A DNA stretch of 64,000 bases, taken from positions 248,001 to 312,000 of the forward strand of contig SOEU01000001.1 in assembly GCA_021646415.1 (NCBI GenBank), in the 5' to 3' direction. Shown piece by piece: positions 17,515 through 29,072 of this stretch. The notes beneath the pieces are model-generated. The model was not told the DNA's origin, did not search any database, and saw only the letters and a program-made list of their open reading frames with translations. This stretch comes from Candidatus Brocadia sp. Lineage in GTDB: Bacteria > Planctomycetota > Brocadiia > Brocadiales > Brocadiaceae. Every line of letters starts with the position of its first letter. Position 1 is the stretch's first letter. Made by a program: the position numbers and the translations under genes.

Positions 17515-20500
17515 TCACCCTTTGCCTACTGCCATCGGTCTACTGCATACGTCGCTTTTTTGTCTACGGCTTATCTTGCCGTGTTTTTTGGAATTTACTT
17601 TCCCTTCCATCCTTTGATATGCCTGGTGCATAAAAGCCTCTAAACGTGTTTCCTCATTCGTCTGCTCCTGACCATCAAAAGATAACTTTAAACAAGGCAT
17701 ACCGTAAAAATCTTTCTGAAACCTTTCAAGCACGCCATTCACCACTGTACCAGGCATGCAGTGGAATGGAATTACGTTAACGATACCGTCAAATCCTTCC
17801 TCAACATATTCAATTACCTTGCCCATACTGAGTACCGGGTCACCTTTGTAGGAATCGTCAATATACGGTTTCCCCTTCCTGATGAGTTCTTTAATGGGCG
17901 CGTCTTTCAGAAAATGCCTGATTCTGCCTTTAAACACCTTTGTAAGTTTGTAGGCATCGTATCTCTGGACAATATCAGAGATAATCTCACCCAAAAGTCC
18001 CTTATAATCCTTTTCAAAGAGGCACGATTCTCTGCGGCAGTGTGCAATATAATTAATCCATTCGGCAAAAGGCGGGATAAATACTTCCCCACCCAGCCGT
18101 TCGATGTTTCTTGCAAGAAAGTTGTTTGCGAACTCATTGCAACGTACATAGGTTTCTCCAATGACGCCGATTAATGGTCTGGGTTTGCTTCGGTCAATTT
18201 TTACGTTTGCAAAGGCAATATTCGCTTCCCGTGCAAATTTAACCAAATCCTGATGTTTTTCGAGTGCCAATTCTGCCTTTTTCACGAAGTTTTCGTAAAG
18301 AGTATCCGCCTCACCTTTCTGTAGTTCGTACGGTCTCGTTTCCCTTTGTAATTTTTGCAGGAGATCGATGTACATAATGCCGTTCCACGCCAGCTTACGG
18401 AAATGCGTGCCAAGGCTCTTTGTATCCTCGTCATAGTTTTCTCCCTGATCCATTGTGTAGAGAGGTACATGGGGAAATCCGAGTTCATCCAATACCATAC
18501 GCTGAAATTTATTGTATTGACCAAACCGACAAGGACCGGATGCCGTAGCCATAAAGAAGGCACTGGCCTCAGGGTCAAAGTCTGGGCTCATAGCCTTTTT
18601 CACAATATCCCCGGTTGTAAGAATAGCGGGATAGCATTCCTTTCCCGAAGTAAACTTTCGTCCAATATCAATCGACTGCTTATTTGCCATAGGTAAGGCC
18701 TCTGCCAGCACACCATTGGCCCTCATGGAGGCGGCAATCATCCTGCCGTGGTCACACATATAAGGAATGTAAATCGTGCGTTTCTTTTTTTCCTTCACGT
18801 TCCGAACCGGAACATCGTCTCTTAATTTTTTTCTATCAGTGACAGGTTTAACATTTTTAAGGCTATCAATAAATGCCTCGCATCGGGTTATTGCACCAAC
18901 GTCAGAACTGTGCTCGTCAATTTCTATAGTCAAACAGGGTTTTCCTGCCAATTCCTTGGTAAAGAACTTGGTTATAAACGAGTCTGGACCACAGCCAAAG
19001 TTGGTAATATATAAGGGATAAAGCCTTTTATCCCTGGCGATTATCCTGGCCGCTGCAAGAAATTTTTGTCCGGTCTTCCAGTACATATTCGGATAATCAT
19101 GAGATATTTCTTCAATGTCAAGTTTCAAAAAGTCCAGCGGGATTGTCAAAACGCCTAAATCACGCAATTTTTCAGGAAGGCCAAGGTTCATACCCGTATC
19201 ACAACCATTGTAGGAACGGCTTATCAGCACGAATGCCTTTTCATTTTCTCCTAAATTTTCCAGAATCTCTTTTCCCCGTGCCTCCAGGGTTTTATGAAAA
19301 GCTTGCAGTGCCTCATGCGCCGACTTTATGGCCACTTCGACAACCCCTCCGGTCATTCCAACACTTTTTGCGATTTGACGCAGGGTCTTATCCACATACT
19401 CCTCTCCGTATTCGAAATGAATGACCGGAGATAAGACCTCAAACTTCTTTTCCTTAAAGTCAATGGCCGAACGGACGAGATATGGTATGCACTGCACGTA
19501 AGGACATGCATATGAATGCGTGAATCGTGGGCTGCTATGCGTCAAATTGACAACGCTGGGCAAAAACAGATAATCGATATCTCTGTTTAACATATCAATC
19601 ACATGTCCATGCGCAACCTTGATAGGGAAACAGGTCTCTGCGGTAATTACTTCCACACCGTTATAGATAATATCTTTATTGGTATCGCTTGAGGTAATAA
19701 GATCAAAACCTAACTCGACGAAGAACGCCTTCCACATGGGGTAGAGGTCGTGGAAGGTAGATACCTGTGGTATCCCGATCTTTTTTCCTATTGGCTGATC
19801 CGGGTTGTTTTTCTTATAGGTATTGAAGAGCGCATCCTTTCTCTCGCGAAAAAGTCTAGGTAAGTGCCTTCCCTTTTTCAAAGACCTTTCGTCGTCAAAT
19901 TTTCCACAACGACTTCCGTAATGAAGCGGGTTTTCTCCTTCGATAGTAACTTTTCTAATCTCACAAATATTCGAACAATCCTTGCAAACAAAGGAAGACA
20001 GGTCGTACCTCTTGTGCCGGAGATCGAACCCCTTAAACCTGGATTTCTCCCAGGTCCTTTCTTCCATAGCAATAATGGCAGACCCGATAGCCCCCATAAT
20101 GTCATGATGAGGAGGAACAATGATCTTTCTCCCTGTTACTTTTTCGAACGCCGCCTTTACACCGTGATTGGCGGCAACTCCCCCCTGGAAAAAAATTGTA
20201 TTTCCGATCTTTCTATCCTCTACAACCCTGTTGATAAAGTTCAACACCACAGAATAACTCAGGCCTGCGAGCAGGTCGTCCTTGGACGTTCCGCGCTGCT
20301 GATGATGGTTCAGGTCGGATTCCATGAAAACGGTGCATCGTTCACCAAGATGGGAGGGACAGCACGACGAAAGTGCCCGTTTGCTAAATTCCCCTTTGAT
20401 ACTTACGCTAAGTTTTTCAGCCTGTTCTTCCAGGAATGAACCAGTACCGGCGGCACAGACTTTATTCATTGCAAAATCCACAATGGCCCCGTTTTCTAAC

Positions 20501-21789
20501 CGTATAAACTTGGAATCCTGCCCGCCGATTTCAAAAATGGTATCCACATTTTTATCAACGTTCGCTGCTGCAGTGGCGTGGGCGGTGATTTCATTCTTTG
20601 CAATATCGGCACCGATAAAGTCTCCTGTTAGATAACGCCCGGAACCTGTGGTCCCGGCGCCACAGACAACCACCTTATCTCCGATTTCCAGACCTACCTC
20701 ATAGAGACCTTGCTTCACGGCCTCCAGCGGTCTTCCTGCAGTCATGAGATAACGTCTCGACAGGACATTTTTCTGTTTGTCGACAACAACAATATTTGTG
20801 CTGATCGAGCCTACATCAACCCCAACATACGCCTCGATCTTTTCATCACCAACAACCGGGTGTATCTTGTCAACTATTTTGTAATTATCCGATCGAAGGG
20901 GTTCAAGGCTCGATGCTTTTGCGCTACGGCTTCTCAGGTATTCTTCAACATCTTTTAATCCCCGGAAGGGCGACTGAATTCCTTTATCCGTTATGGTAAA
21001 TACCGTACCGATAGCCCCCATCACATTAAAATATTTTGGTATGACCAGTTCGCCGGGTTTGAGTTCCAAAATATCCTCGAATGCCTTGATCATGCCAACG
21101 TTTGCTGCCACACCACCCTGGAAGACAATAGGTTTAAAAAACTCCTTCCCTTTCCCGATGTTGCTCTTAAAGTTTCTGGCCATGGCATAACAAAGGCCGG
21201 CTACAATATCATGCACCGGGGTACCTTCTTGCTGCAGATGGATCATATCCGTCTTGGCAAATACACTGCAACGACCAGCAATACGTGGCGGGTTCTTGGA
21301 TTTCAGCGCAAGTTCTCCAAATTCTTTTTCTATCGCGATACCAAGCCTTGTAGCCTGCTGATCCAAAAACGAACCCGTACCTGCCGCACACATGGTATTC
21401 ATTGAAAAATCAGAAACCTTGATATGCCCTGTGGACGTATCCTTCTCGATGAGCATAAGCTTTGAATCCTCACCACCGATTTCTATAATGGTGCGTGCTT
21501 CCGGGTGCAAGGTTGTCGTTGCCTGGCTATGAGCAACGACCTCGTTGATAAAGGCAATGTTCATTAATTCGGATATCAGTTTCCCACCAGACCCTGTAAT
21601 AGCTATGCCGTCAATATCATCAATATGGGTGCGATTAAATATATCTCTCAGTACCAGGAGGAATGTTTCTACTGATTGGCCGTGCGAACGAACATAGTGG
21701 TCTTCCAGGATCTCTTTGCGTTCGTTGATCAATACCGCCTTTATGCTTACAGAACCGATGTCGAGTCCGATATATTTTTTTTGAGACAT
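17515..21789 (-). CDS. Two-domain 2-hydroxyacyl-CoA dehydratase activase-like protein
   Basis: About 1424 aa. Two BadF/HgdC-type ASKHA ATPase domains lie in tandem: the first starts YIGLDIGSVSIKAVLI, with EIGGEDSKLM and MCAAGTGSFLDQQATRLGI; the second (~310-590) has YVGVDVGSISTN, EIGGQDSKF and VCAAGTGSFLEEQA. Each has the cysteine that holds the activase 4Fe-4S cluster. A cysteine-rich linker (VCKDCSNICEIRK) leads to a DUF2229 region (~670-890) and a C-terminal HgdB-like part (IPYMCDHGRM; ~1000-1400). Activases of this class drive ATP-dependent low-potential electron transfer to radical dehydratases; the large fused form has no assigned substrate. It lies between leuC and leuD homologues on the same strand. 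The start at 21789 fits the conserved MSQKKYIGLDIG; an ATG at 21810 is possible. Confidence 0.88.
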   Translation of the reverse strand: MSQKKYIGLDIGSVSIKAVLINERKEILEDHYVRSHGQSVETFLLVLRDIFNRTHIDDIDGIAITGSGGKLISELMNIAFINEVVAHSQATTTLHPEARTIIEIGGEDSKLMLIEKDTSTGHIKVSDFSMNTMCAAGTGSFLDQQATRLGIAIEKEFGELALKSKNPPRIAGRCSVFAKTDMIHLQQEGTPVHDIVAGLCYAMARNFKSNIGKGKEFFKPIVFQGGVAANVGMIKAFEDILELKPGELVIPKYFNVMGAIGTVFTITDKGIQSPFRGLKDVEEYLRSRSAKASSLEPLRSDNYKIVDKIHPVVGDEKIEAYVGVDVGSISTNIVVVDKQKNVLSRRYLMTAGRPLEAVKQGLYEVGLEIGDKVVVCGAGTTGSGRYLTGDFIGADIAKNEITAHATAAANVDKNVDTIFEIGGQDSKFIRLENGAIVDFAMNKVCAAGTGSFLEEQAEKLSVSIKGEFSKRALSSCCPSHLGERCTVFMESDLNHHQQRGTSKDDLLAGLSYSVVLNFINRVVEDRKIGNTIFFQGGVAANHGVKAAFEKVTGRKIIVPPHHDIMGAIGSAIIAMEERTWEKSRFKGFDLRHKRYDLSSFVCKDCSNICEIRKVTIEGENPLHYGSRCGKFDDERSLKKGRHLPRLFRERKDALFNTYKKNNPDQPIGKKIGIPQVSTFHDLYPMWKAFFVELGFDLITSSDTNKDIIYNGVEVITAETCFPIKVAHGHVIDMLNRDIDYLFLPSVVNLTHSSPRFTHSYACPYVQCIPYLVRSAIDFKEKKFEVLSPVIHFEYGEEYVDKTLRQIAKSVGMTGGVVEVAIKSAHEALQAFHKTLEARGKEILENLGENEKAFVLISRSYNGCDTGMNLGLPEKLRDLGVLTIPLDFLKLDIEEISHDYPNMYWKTGQKFLAAARIIARDKRLYPLYITNFGCGPDSFITKFFTKELAGKPCLTIEIDEHSSDVGAITRCEAFIDSLKNVKPVTDRKKLRDDVPVRNVKEKKKRTIYIPYMCDHGRMIAASMRANGVLAEALPMANKQSIDIGRKFTSGKECYPAILTTGDIVKKAMSPDFDPEASAFFMATASGPCRFGQYNKFQRMVLDELGFPHVPLYTMDQGENYDEDTKSLGTHFRKLAWNGIMYIDLLQKLQRETRPYELQKGEADTLYENFVKKAELALEKHQDLVKFAREANIAFANVKIDRSKPRPLIGVIGETYVRCNEFANNFLARNIERLGGEVFIPPFAEWINYIAHCRRESCLFEKDYKGLLGEIISDIVQRYDAYKLTKVFKGRIRHFLKDAPIKELIRKGKPYIDDSYKGDPVLSMGKVIEYVEEGFDGIVNVIPFHCMPGTVVNGVLERFQKDFYGMPCLKLSFDGQEQTNEETRLEAFMHQAYQRMEGKVNSKKHGKISRRQKSDVCSRPMAVGKG

Positions 21790-21854
21790 AGTTTTGCTCA
21801 CTCTTTCCATGAATTTAATAACAATCGCATTTTCTTCAACAATAACGCCAGGGG

Positions 21855-23123
21855 TTAATTCTTTGCTACCTCATCAGGCGGTGTAATCCTTCCTGTGATT
21901 GCAGATGCTGCAGCGACTGCAGGACTGCAAAGATATATCTCACTTTTGGGATGCCCCATCCGACCAACAAAATTACGGTTGGTCGTAGATAATGCCCGTT
22001 CCCCTTCTGCCAAAATTCCCATATGACCGCCGAGGCATGGACCACAGGTTGGGGTAGAAACTACCGCCTCGGCATCTATAAATATTTCAATCAAGCCATC
22101 CTGTAATGCCTGTCTATAAATATCCTGGGTGGCTGGAATAATAATAAGCCGAATGGAAGGGTGCGCCTTTTTTCCTTTGAGGATTTTGGCTGCTATCCTG
22201 AGATCCGAAATTCTTCCATTGGTGCAAGAACCGATAACTACCTGATCAACCTTAATTCCCGAAACCTCTTCCACAGGTTTTGTGTTTTCAGGTAAACTGG
22301 GAAGTGCTATTTGAGGAGAAATTTCTTCAGCATTGAATTCGTACGTTTTTGTATAATTACACCCGGGATCACTTTGGTACATCACATGTTTTTTTGTTAC
22401 CCTACCCTTTACATAATCTTCGGTGTTTTTGTCAGGTGAAATTATGCCGCTTTTTGCCCCAGCCTCAATTGCCATGTTACACATGGCAAAACGATCGTCC
22501 ATTGGCAAATTTGATATGGCGCTGCCGGTAAACTCCATCGCTTTATACAGTGCGCCATCCACACCGATCTTTCCAATCGTATAGAGGATTAAATCCTTTC
22601 CGGATGTCCAATTTTTCACCCTGCCGTGAAAAACGAATTTCATCGATTCAGGCACCTTGAGCCACACCTTCCCCGTAGCAAAACATGCAGCAAGGTCAGT
22701 GCTCCCGACACCCGTTGAAAATGCCCCGAGCGCACCATAGGTACACGTATGAGAATCGGCTCCTATCACAAGGTCTCCGGGTGCCACAATCCCTTTTTCG
22801 GGAAGCAGGGCGTGTTCTATCCCCATCCGGCCAATTTCAAAATAATGTTTTAAATGATGTTTTTCAGCAAAGACGCGGAGTGACTTTGATTGTTGTGCGG
22901 ACTTGATATCCTTATTGGGGGTAAAGTGGTCAGGAACCAAAACAATCTTTTCCGGATCAAAGACCTCTTTGATTCCTGTCTTTTCAAATTCTTCAATAGC
23001 GATTGGGGCTGTAATATCATTGCCCAGGCAGATATCCACATCTGCGTAAACAAATTGTCCAGGATGTACTTCCTTGAGACCCGCATGTGCAGCAATGATC
23101 TTCTCTGTTATTGTCATTCCCAT
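21855..23123 (-). CDS. leuC: 3-isopropylmalate dehydratase large subunit (LeuC, archaeal/anaerobe type)
   Basis: 422 aa from the ATG at 23123 ([15 protein letters not shown], the family's usual start); a further upstream start would add 19 unconserved residues. The 4Fe-4S ligands are the cysteine of IGSCTNGR (~300) and the pair in [13 protein letters not shown] (~360). [21 protein letters not shown] carries the catalytic and cluster-proximal residues (split over ~127-147). It forms the two-subunit dehydratase with LeuD. The order leuC - activase - leuD, all minus strand with short gaps, suggests one transcript. The substrate could be a related 2-hydroxy-diacid instead of isopropylmalate. Confidence 0.9.
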   Translation of the reverse strand: MGMTITEKIIAAHAGLKEVHPGQFVYADVDICLGNDITAPIAIEEFEKTGIKEVFDPEKIVLVPDHFTPNKDIKSAQQSKSLRVFAEKHHLKHYFEIGRMGIEHALLPEKGIVAPGDLVIGADSHTCTYGALGAFSTGVGSTDLAACFATGKVWLKVPESMKFVFHGRVKNWTSGKDLILYTIGKIGVDGALYKAMEFTGSAISNLPMDDRFAMCNMAIEAGAKSGIISPDKNTEDYVKGRVTKKHVMYQSDPGCNYTKTYEFNAEEISPQIALPSLPENTKPVEEVSGIKVDQVVIGSCTNGRISDLRIAAKILKGKKAHPSIRLIIIPATQDIYRQALQDGLIEIFIDAEAVVSTPTCGPCLGGHMGILAEGERALSTTNRNFVGRMGHPKSEIYLCSPAVAAASAITGRITPPDEVAKN

Positions 23124-23220
23124 AGGTTGTTTTTCGCATTGCAGTGTGCTTCGTCGTACTTTTTCAGAAAACGAAAGCAACTGTGGATGATTATCACTCG
23201 AAGGATTGGTAAAACGGATT

Positions 23221-23535
23221 CTAATTTTCTGAAAATCTTGTTCTGTTCCACGATTTTAAAAATAAAGGGTCTTGTAAATATTTTTTATGACATTTGATGC
23301 ACAAATCAAAACGAAAGGTCTTATATTCTCCATCCTCTAATGATTCAGCGGGATTCGATGCGCAATCCTGTTTTTCGGTTTCTTCTTCCCTTTCCCAGAT
23401 CTCTTCATCCATATCTTCATCGTCATCCATCTCCATAGCATCGCATGCGGTATATACCTCGATTTTCACCACATAGCGAATGTCTTCATCTGCCAGTAAT
23501 GGTCTTCCGCACATATCACAAGTATAGTGCACCAT
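23221..23535 (-). CDS. Small CxxC...CxxC protein (possible zinc ribbon)
   Basis: 104 aa, not recognised. The N-terminus has CDMCGRPLL and the C-terminus [11 protein letters not shown], two CxxC pairs that could bind one zinc ion. Between them is a very acidic segment ([19 protein letters not shown]). A tyrosine-valine strand ([12 protein letters not shown]) follows the first pair. It lies ~97 bases before leuC and after htpX on the same strand, with a TCCTC complement upstream of its ATG giving a good Shine-Dalgarno (GGAGGAAGAT). No function is claimed. Confidence 0.72.
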   Translation of the reverse strand: MVHYTCDMCGRPLLADEDIRYVVKIEVYTACDAMEMDDDEDMDEEIWEREEETEKQDCASNPAESLEDGEYKTFRFDLCIKCHKKYLQDPLFLKSWNRTRFSEN

Positions 23536-23724
23536 TCATCTTCCTCCAAGTAAATTACTCTCTTTGTAAATACACACGTTGCAATAATAGTCCAAGCTAC
23601 TTAAGACAAGAAGACACCAAGCACTTTCAGCATAGATATTAAACCGGTCTCCGAAATGTTGGCGGCTTTATAACCCGTCGCAGAGAATCGCTGCCACGGT
23701 GAATGTATTATCGAATAGCCTTTT

Positions 23725-24570
23725 TCAGGCCATCGCCCTGAGCCTCTTGATCCGTTCTTCGATTGGTGGATGAGTACTAAAGAGTGTAACAAATGAACGA
23801 CCGCTTAATGGATTCACAATAAACAGATGTGCCGTAGCCGTGCTTGCATCGATAGGCCTGGTCATTGATGCCTGTTGCAGTTTCTCAAGGGCGTTAGCCA
23901 GCCCCAGTGGATTTCCTGTTAGTAATGCCCCCCCTTTATCGGCTGCATACTCCCGCGAACGGGAAATCGCCATCTGGATTATGAGTGCAGCAATGGGGGC
24001 CACAATGGCTACCAATAACATTGCGAGACCTCCCCCCCTGTTATCTTCTTCATCCCTTCCGCCATATCCCCCAAAAATGGCTGCCCATCGTGCCATATTT
24101 GCAAGCATCATAATAGCGCCAGCAACTGTTGCAACAATAGTAGATATGAGTATATCCCGGTTCCGAATATGAGATAATTCATGCCCTAAAACTCCTTTCA
24201 GTTCTTCGCGTTTCAGAGAGTTAAGCATCCCCTCGGTAACTGCCACTGCGGCATGACTGGGATTTCTGCCCGTGGCAAAGGCATTCATGGCATTCGTCGG
24301 GATAATATACATTCTGGGCATAGGTAATCCTGCATTCATGGTTAATTCCCTAACGATTCCACTATAGGTTGGTGACTCCTGCTCTGAAACCTCCCTGGCA
24401 CCGTACATCTTCAAAACGATCTTGTCGCTAAACCAGTAACTAAAAAAATTCATACCCATGGCAATGGCAAAGGCAAAGACCGCACCTTGACGACCACCGA
24501 ACGCATTACCCACCCAAACAAGTAATAGTGTTAAGGCGATTAATAATACCATTGTCTTAAAATGATTCAT
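23725..24570 (-). CDS. htpX: HtpX membrane zinc metalloprotease
   Basis: 281 aa. Start ATG at 24570 with GAGGAG upstream; an upstream TTG would overlap that site. Two N-terminal membrane segments (~5-50) precede the M48 protease domain: zinc motif HELSH (~133-137), the third ligand glutamate in [10 protein letters not shown] (~213-222), and two more hydrophobic segments (~145-200). HtpX degrades misfolded inner-membrane proteins together with FtsH. A consensus promoter lies at 24671-24698. It ends with the conserved [14 protein letters not shown]. The frame is intact. Confidence 0.96.
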   Translation of the reverse strand: MNHFKTMVLLIALTLLLVWVGNAFGGRQGAVFAFAIAMGMNFFSYWFSDKIVLKMYGAREVSEQESPTYSGIVRELTMNAGLPMPRMYIIPTNAMNAFATGRNPSHAAVAVTEGMLNSLKREELKGVLGHELSHIRNRDILISTIVATVAGAIMMLANMARWAAIFGGYGGRDEEDNRGGGLAMLLVAIVAPIAALIIQMAISRSREYAADKGGALLTGNPLGLANALEKLQQASMTRPIDASTATAHLFIVNPLSGRSFVTLFSTHPPIEERIKRLRAMA

Positions 24571-24670
24571 AATACTCTTCTCCTCAAACAACCCCGAAAA
24601 AACTTTCAGGAAAGGAATCCTGTACTTCTCAAAAAGGTATTATTCCAAGATACCTTCACCTTGAAAAATT

Positions 24671-24698
24671 ATTATAAGTATAGCCTATTTTTTGTCAA
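24671..24698 (-). promoter_or_regulatory. Sigma70-type promoter for htpX
   Basis: On the minus strand TTGACA (24693-24698), 16-bp spacer, TATAAT (24671-24676): consensus at all twelve hexamer positions. The leader of ~95 nt to the htpX ATG contains an AAGGTAT/ATACCTT pair that could form a small hairpin. Confidence 0.75.
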
Positions 24699-24806
24699 GG
24701 AATTTAATCTTATGCATTTTTCAGTGAAAATAAAATGTTTCTGCAAGCTGTTTTGAACAAAGAGGCATGAAAAATAGAACACCACTCCTGCAGCCGGAAT
24801 GAGATG

Positions 24807-26147
<1,341 letters not shown>

Positions 26148-26182
26148 CTATTTCTCCTTTCAAATATCGTGTGGGAAAACAT

Positions 26183-26428
26183 TCATCGTCTTAATGCAAA
26201 AGACAGAATTGCCCAGAGAGCCATAATGGTGAGGGTTAAAAAGCCAAGATTTAATCCCACCATCCAATAAATGATTTCTCGCTTGTCCTTTTCTGTTTTT
26301 ATCAGTATCTCTGTCTTGTCTTTTTCTGCCTTTGTAAGTATCTCTGTTTTGTCACGTTCAGTTTTTTCGTATATTTGATCTAGTCTTGAGGCAATTTGGG
26401 TGATTCTTTCTTTAAGGACGTCTTCCAA
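26183..26428 (-). CDS. Small coiled-coil, single-TM protein
   Basis: 81 aa, start TTG at 26428 with GAGG six bases upstream; no ATG is available and a stop lies ~20 codons further up. The N-terminal half is a charged coiled coil with three imperfect copies of an 11-residue unit (TERDKTEILTK, AEKDKTEILIK, TEKDKREIIYW). One membrane helix follows (~57-78, LNLGFLTLTIMALWAILSFAL). This resembles small CCDC90/DUF1640-like proteins in shape, but I cannot assign a family. It is transcribed away from the small conserved gene at 26498, sharing a ~70-bp divergent spacer. Confidence 0.65.
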   Translation of the reverse strand: MEDVLKERITQIASRLDQIYEKTERDKTEILTKAEKDKTEILIKTEKDKREIIYWMVGLNLGFLTLTIMALWAILSFALRR

Positions 26429-26497
26429 AAGGGCCTCAAGCCTTGTGATTCTATGTTCTAATTCTTCAATTTCAGGGATGTTAGAATTATAAGGTTC

Positions 26498-27043
26498 ATG
26501 TATCTAATTTGTCAAGTTTTTTCGAACGGATGCGACACTGCAATACTGAAAAATTCTCTGGAGAGTGAAAACTATTTTAATTTTGACAAAAATGCTATCA
26601 CTTTGATAAGATTCCCTGACGTCATGTATTTACAAAATTTACTGTCAAAAATATTTTCACATTTCCCAAAAGTAAACGGGCAATCTATCCGCCAGGAGTT
26701 CAAGCATGCCTTTAGTATGGGAACGTCTCATAAAAATAGAGCATTGAACGAACAGGAATTGGCCCTCATCCTGAAACTGGTAGCGGTAATCAAAAAAAGG
26801 AGACTCACAGTTCCAGCCACAATGTTTCTTGAATGTGCACAACCACTCAATTATATTGGAAGCCAGATGATGGTATTCTTCAGACCATTTTTAACCTTTT
26901 TCTTCACACCGGCAGAATATGATCTCCTCCAGGGTATACTTGAAAAGAGGGAAGGGATAAAAAAAATTATTGAGGAGTTAGAAAAGATAGATATTTACCG
27001 CAAAGACGCAAAGGGCACAAAGGAAGAGACAACATGTAGATAA
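26498..27043 (+). CDS. Conserved hypothetical protein beside GlmL
   Basis: Up to 181 aa; function unknown. The best-preserved part is the C-terminal half: a basic VIKKRRLTVPATMFLECAQPLN stretch (split, ~100-121), then YIGSQMMVFFRPFLTFFF with a strongly hydrophobic segment, and EYDLLQGILEKREGIKKIIEELE. Start is uncertain: the ATG at 26498 has a weak AAGG; an ATG at 26624 would give ~139 aa beginning MYLQNLLSKIF. The last ~15 residues (YRKDAKGTKEETTCR) are coded by a dispersed CGCAAAG repeat, so the original stop was probably lost or the tail added. It precedes a GlmL-family gene by ~100 bases. Confidence 0.65.
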   Translation: MYLICQVFSNGCDTAILKNSLESENYFNFDKNAITLIRFPDVMYLQNLLSKIFSHFPKVNGQSIRQEFKHAFSMGTSHKNRALNEQELALILKLVAVIKKRRLTVPATMFLECAQPLNYIGSQMMVFFRPFLTFFFTPAEYDLLQGILEKREGIKKIIEELEKIDIYRKDAKGTKEETTCR

Positions 27044-27117
27044 TAACAGAGGAAAGCGCATTTTTCAATGAAACAAAAGAATTATCAATTGTTTTTAAAG
27101 CTTTGCACCTTTGCGGT
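26997..27117. repeat. Inverted CGCAAAG-type repeat
   Basis: ACCGCAAAGACGCAAAGG (26997-27014) and GCTTTGCACCTTTGCGGT (27100-27117) match as inverse copies at most positions. The left arm forms the coding tail of the preceding gene; the right arm lies just before the GlmL ribosome binding site. Confidence 0.6.
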
Positions 27118-27144
27118 GGGCTCTTACAAAAAGAGGATCGAGAT

Positions 27145-28932
27145 TTGAACGTTATTATTGCCACAGATTGTGGGAGTACAACCACCAAGGCCATCCTGAT
27201 TGAAAAAAAGGACGGGATGTACCGCCAGACCTTTCGTGGGGAATCGCCCACCACTGTGGAAGCCCCTTTTGAGGATGTAACCCGTGGCGTCTTAAATGCA
27301 TTCGCAGAAGTCGAAGAACTTTCTGGCCGAAAGATTTTAGACGGTGAAAAGATTATAACACCTGCCCAGGGAAATGTGGGAGTAGATATTTATGTTTCCA
27401 CAAGCAGTGCCGGCGGAGGGCTACAGATGATGGTAGCAGGGGCCGTAAAGACCATGACGGCCGAAAGCGCCCAGCGTGCCGCACTCGGTGCAGGCGCAAT
27501 CGTTATGGACGTCATTGCATCCAACGACCAGCGTCTCCCGCACGAAAAGATCGACCGTATTCGGCATCTAAGACCGGACATGATCCTTCTTTCAGGTGGG
27601 ACTGACGGAGGAACGGTTACCCATGTGGTAGAGCTGGCTGAATATATCTCTGCCGCTAACCCAAAACCCCGGCTCGGCATGACCTTTCAACTTCCTGTCA
27701 TCTATGCTGGTAATAAAGATGCCCGGGAAAAAATTAAAGAAATTTTGAGCAAAAAGAGTTCCCTCAATATAACGGAAAATATCCGACCCACACTTGAGCG
27801 GGAAAATCTCTTCCCGGCACGACAGGAAATCCAGAAACTTTTTCTTGAACATGTCATGGCTCATGCTCCCGGCTACAAAAAACTTATGTCATGGACGGGA
27901 GCACCGATTATGCCTACACCCGGTGCCGTCGGCCTCATTATGCAGACCATTGCCAAAAAAGACAATATTACTGTGGTGGGTGTAGACATTGGCGGTGCCA
28001 CCACGGACGTCTTTTCTGTATATGGCGAAATCTTTAACCGTACCGTGAGTGCCAACCTCGGAATGAGTTATAGTATTTCCAATGTGCTGGCCGAGGCCGG
28101 GCTTGAAAATATTCTCAGGTGGGTGCCATTTGATATCGACGAATCTGACCTCCGGAACAGGATTAAGAACAAGATGATCCGTCCCACAACGATACCACAG
28201 ACATTGGAAGAGTTAAAAGTTGAGCAGGCCATATCGCGGGAAGCCCTGCGATTGTCTTTTGAACAGCACAAGTCCCTTGCTGTGGGGCTGAGAGGAGTAC
28301 AGAGGGAGCGCGACATTTCTGAGGCGTTTAAACAGGAAATTACCGGTGAAACACTCATAGATATGCTAGCGCTAGACCTGTTGGTAGGCAGCGGGGGTGT
28401 GCTCTCCCATGCACCACGCAGGTCACAGGCAATGCTTATGATGATTGACGCATTCCAGCCCGAAGGCATCACAAGGCTCGCCGTTGATAGTATTTTCATG
28501 ATGCCGCACCTGGGTGTCCTTTCGACCGTGAATGAACAGGCTGCAACAGAGGTCTTTGAAAAGGACTGTTTGATTCATCTGGGTACGTGCGTTTCCCTCG
28601 TTAAGGGGGGTGTTGGGAAACACGGAGAAAAATGCATCTCATACAAGATAACGATGCCTGACGGTAAACAGACAGAAGGCTCTCTTCCATACGGAGATCT
28701 CTGTGTTTTGCCGCTCAACACCGGTCAAACGGCCGAAATTGAGGTTCTCCCGGTAAAAAATATAGATGTCGGTGCTGGAAAGGGCAAGCCTCTGATAAAG
28801 AAAGTTTTTGGGGGAGTTGTGGGAGTAGTAATTGATACCCGTGGAAGACCCATAACATTAGCAAAGGATAAGGCATTAAGGGTGGAACAGGTACAACGAT
28901 GGGCAAAGGCCATTGATGCATATCCAGAATAA
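27145..28932 (+). CDS. MutL/GlmL-family ASKHA ATPase
   Basis: 595 aa, start TTG at 27145 with GAGGA eight bases upstream, giving the conserved NVIIATDCGSTTTKAILIEK. A second phosphate loop VVGVDIGGATTDVFSV lies near 285-300; the actin-like ATPase fold is clear. GlmL is encoded with coenzyme-B12 glutamate mutase (GlmS/GlmE) in clostridia and is thought to reactivate it. No mutase subunit or B12 domain is seen within this window, so the protein may act on another partner. The next gene (29073) is a KOW-domain protein. The frame is full length, so it is probably functional. Name by family only. Confidence 0.88.
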   Translation: MNVIIATDCGSTTTKAILIEKKDGMYRQTFRGESPTTVEAPFEDVTRGVLNAFAEVEELSGRKILDGEKIITPAQGNVGVDIYVSTSSAGGGLQMMVAGAVKTMTAESAQRAALGAGAIVMDVIASNDQRLPHEKIDRIRHLRPDMILLSGGTDGGTVTHVVELAEYISAANPKPRLGMTFQLPVIYAGNKDAREKIKEILSKKSSLNITENIRPTLERENLFPARQEIQKLFLEHVMAHAPGYKKLMSWTGAPIMPTPGAVGLIMQTIAKKDNITVVGVDIGGATTDVFSVYGEIFNRTVSANLGMSYSISNVLAEAGLENILRWVPFDIDESDLRNRIKNKMIRPTTIPQTLEELKVEQAISREALRLSFEQHKSLAVGLRGVQRERDISEAFKQEITGETLIDMLALDLLVGSGGVLSHAPRRSQAMLMMIDAFQPEGITRLAVDSIFMMPHLGVLSTVNEQAATEVFEKDCLIHLGTCVSLVKGGVGKHGEKCISYKITMPDGKQTEGSLPYGDLCVLPLNTGQTAEIEVLPVKNIDVGAGKGKPLIKKVFGGVVGVVIDTRGRPITLAKDKALRVEQVQRWAKAIDAYPE

Positions 28933-29072
28933 AAAAACAATTAAGAAACCACAGATTTCACAGATGACACAGATTGACAAAGCCGTTTAAACAGATTGAA
29001 CTGTTTAAACTGTTTATTTATGGTTGCTTTTTAACTTGACATATTTTATCAATAAGATTTTTAGTTGTACCT
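28933..29072. repeat. Dispersed CACAGAT and GTTTAAAC repeats
   Basis: ACCACAGATTTCACAGATGA followed by CACAGATT is a common dispersed intergenic repeat. It is followed by several GTTTAAAC-containing words (about 28983-29019) that recur at 61755-61800. No gene seen. Confidence 0.45.
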
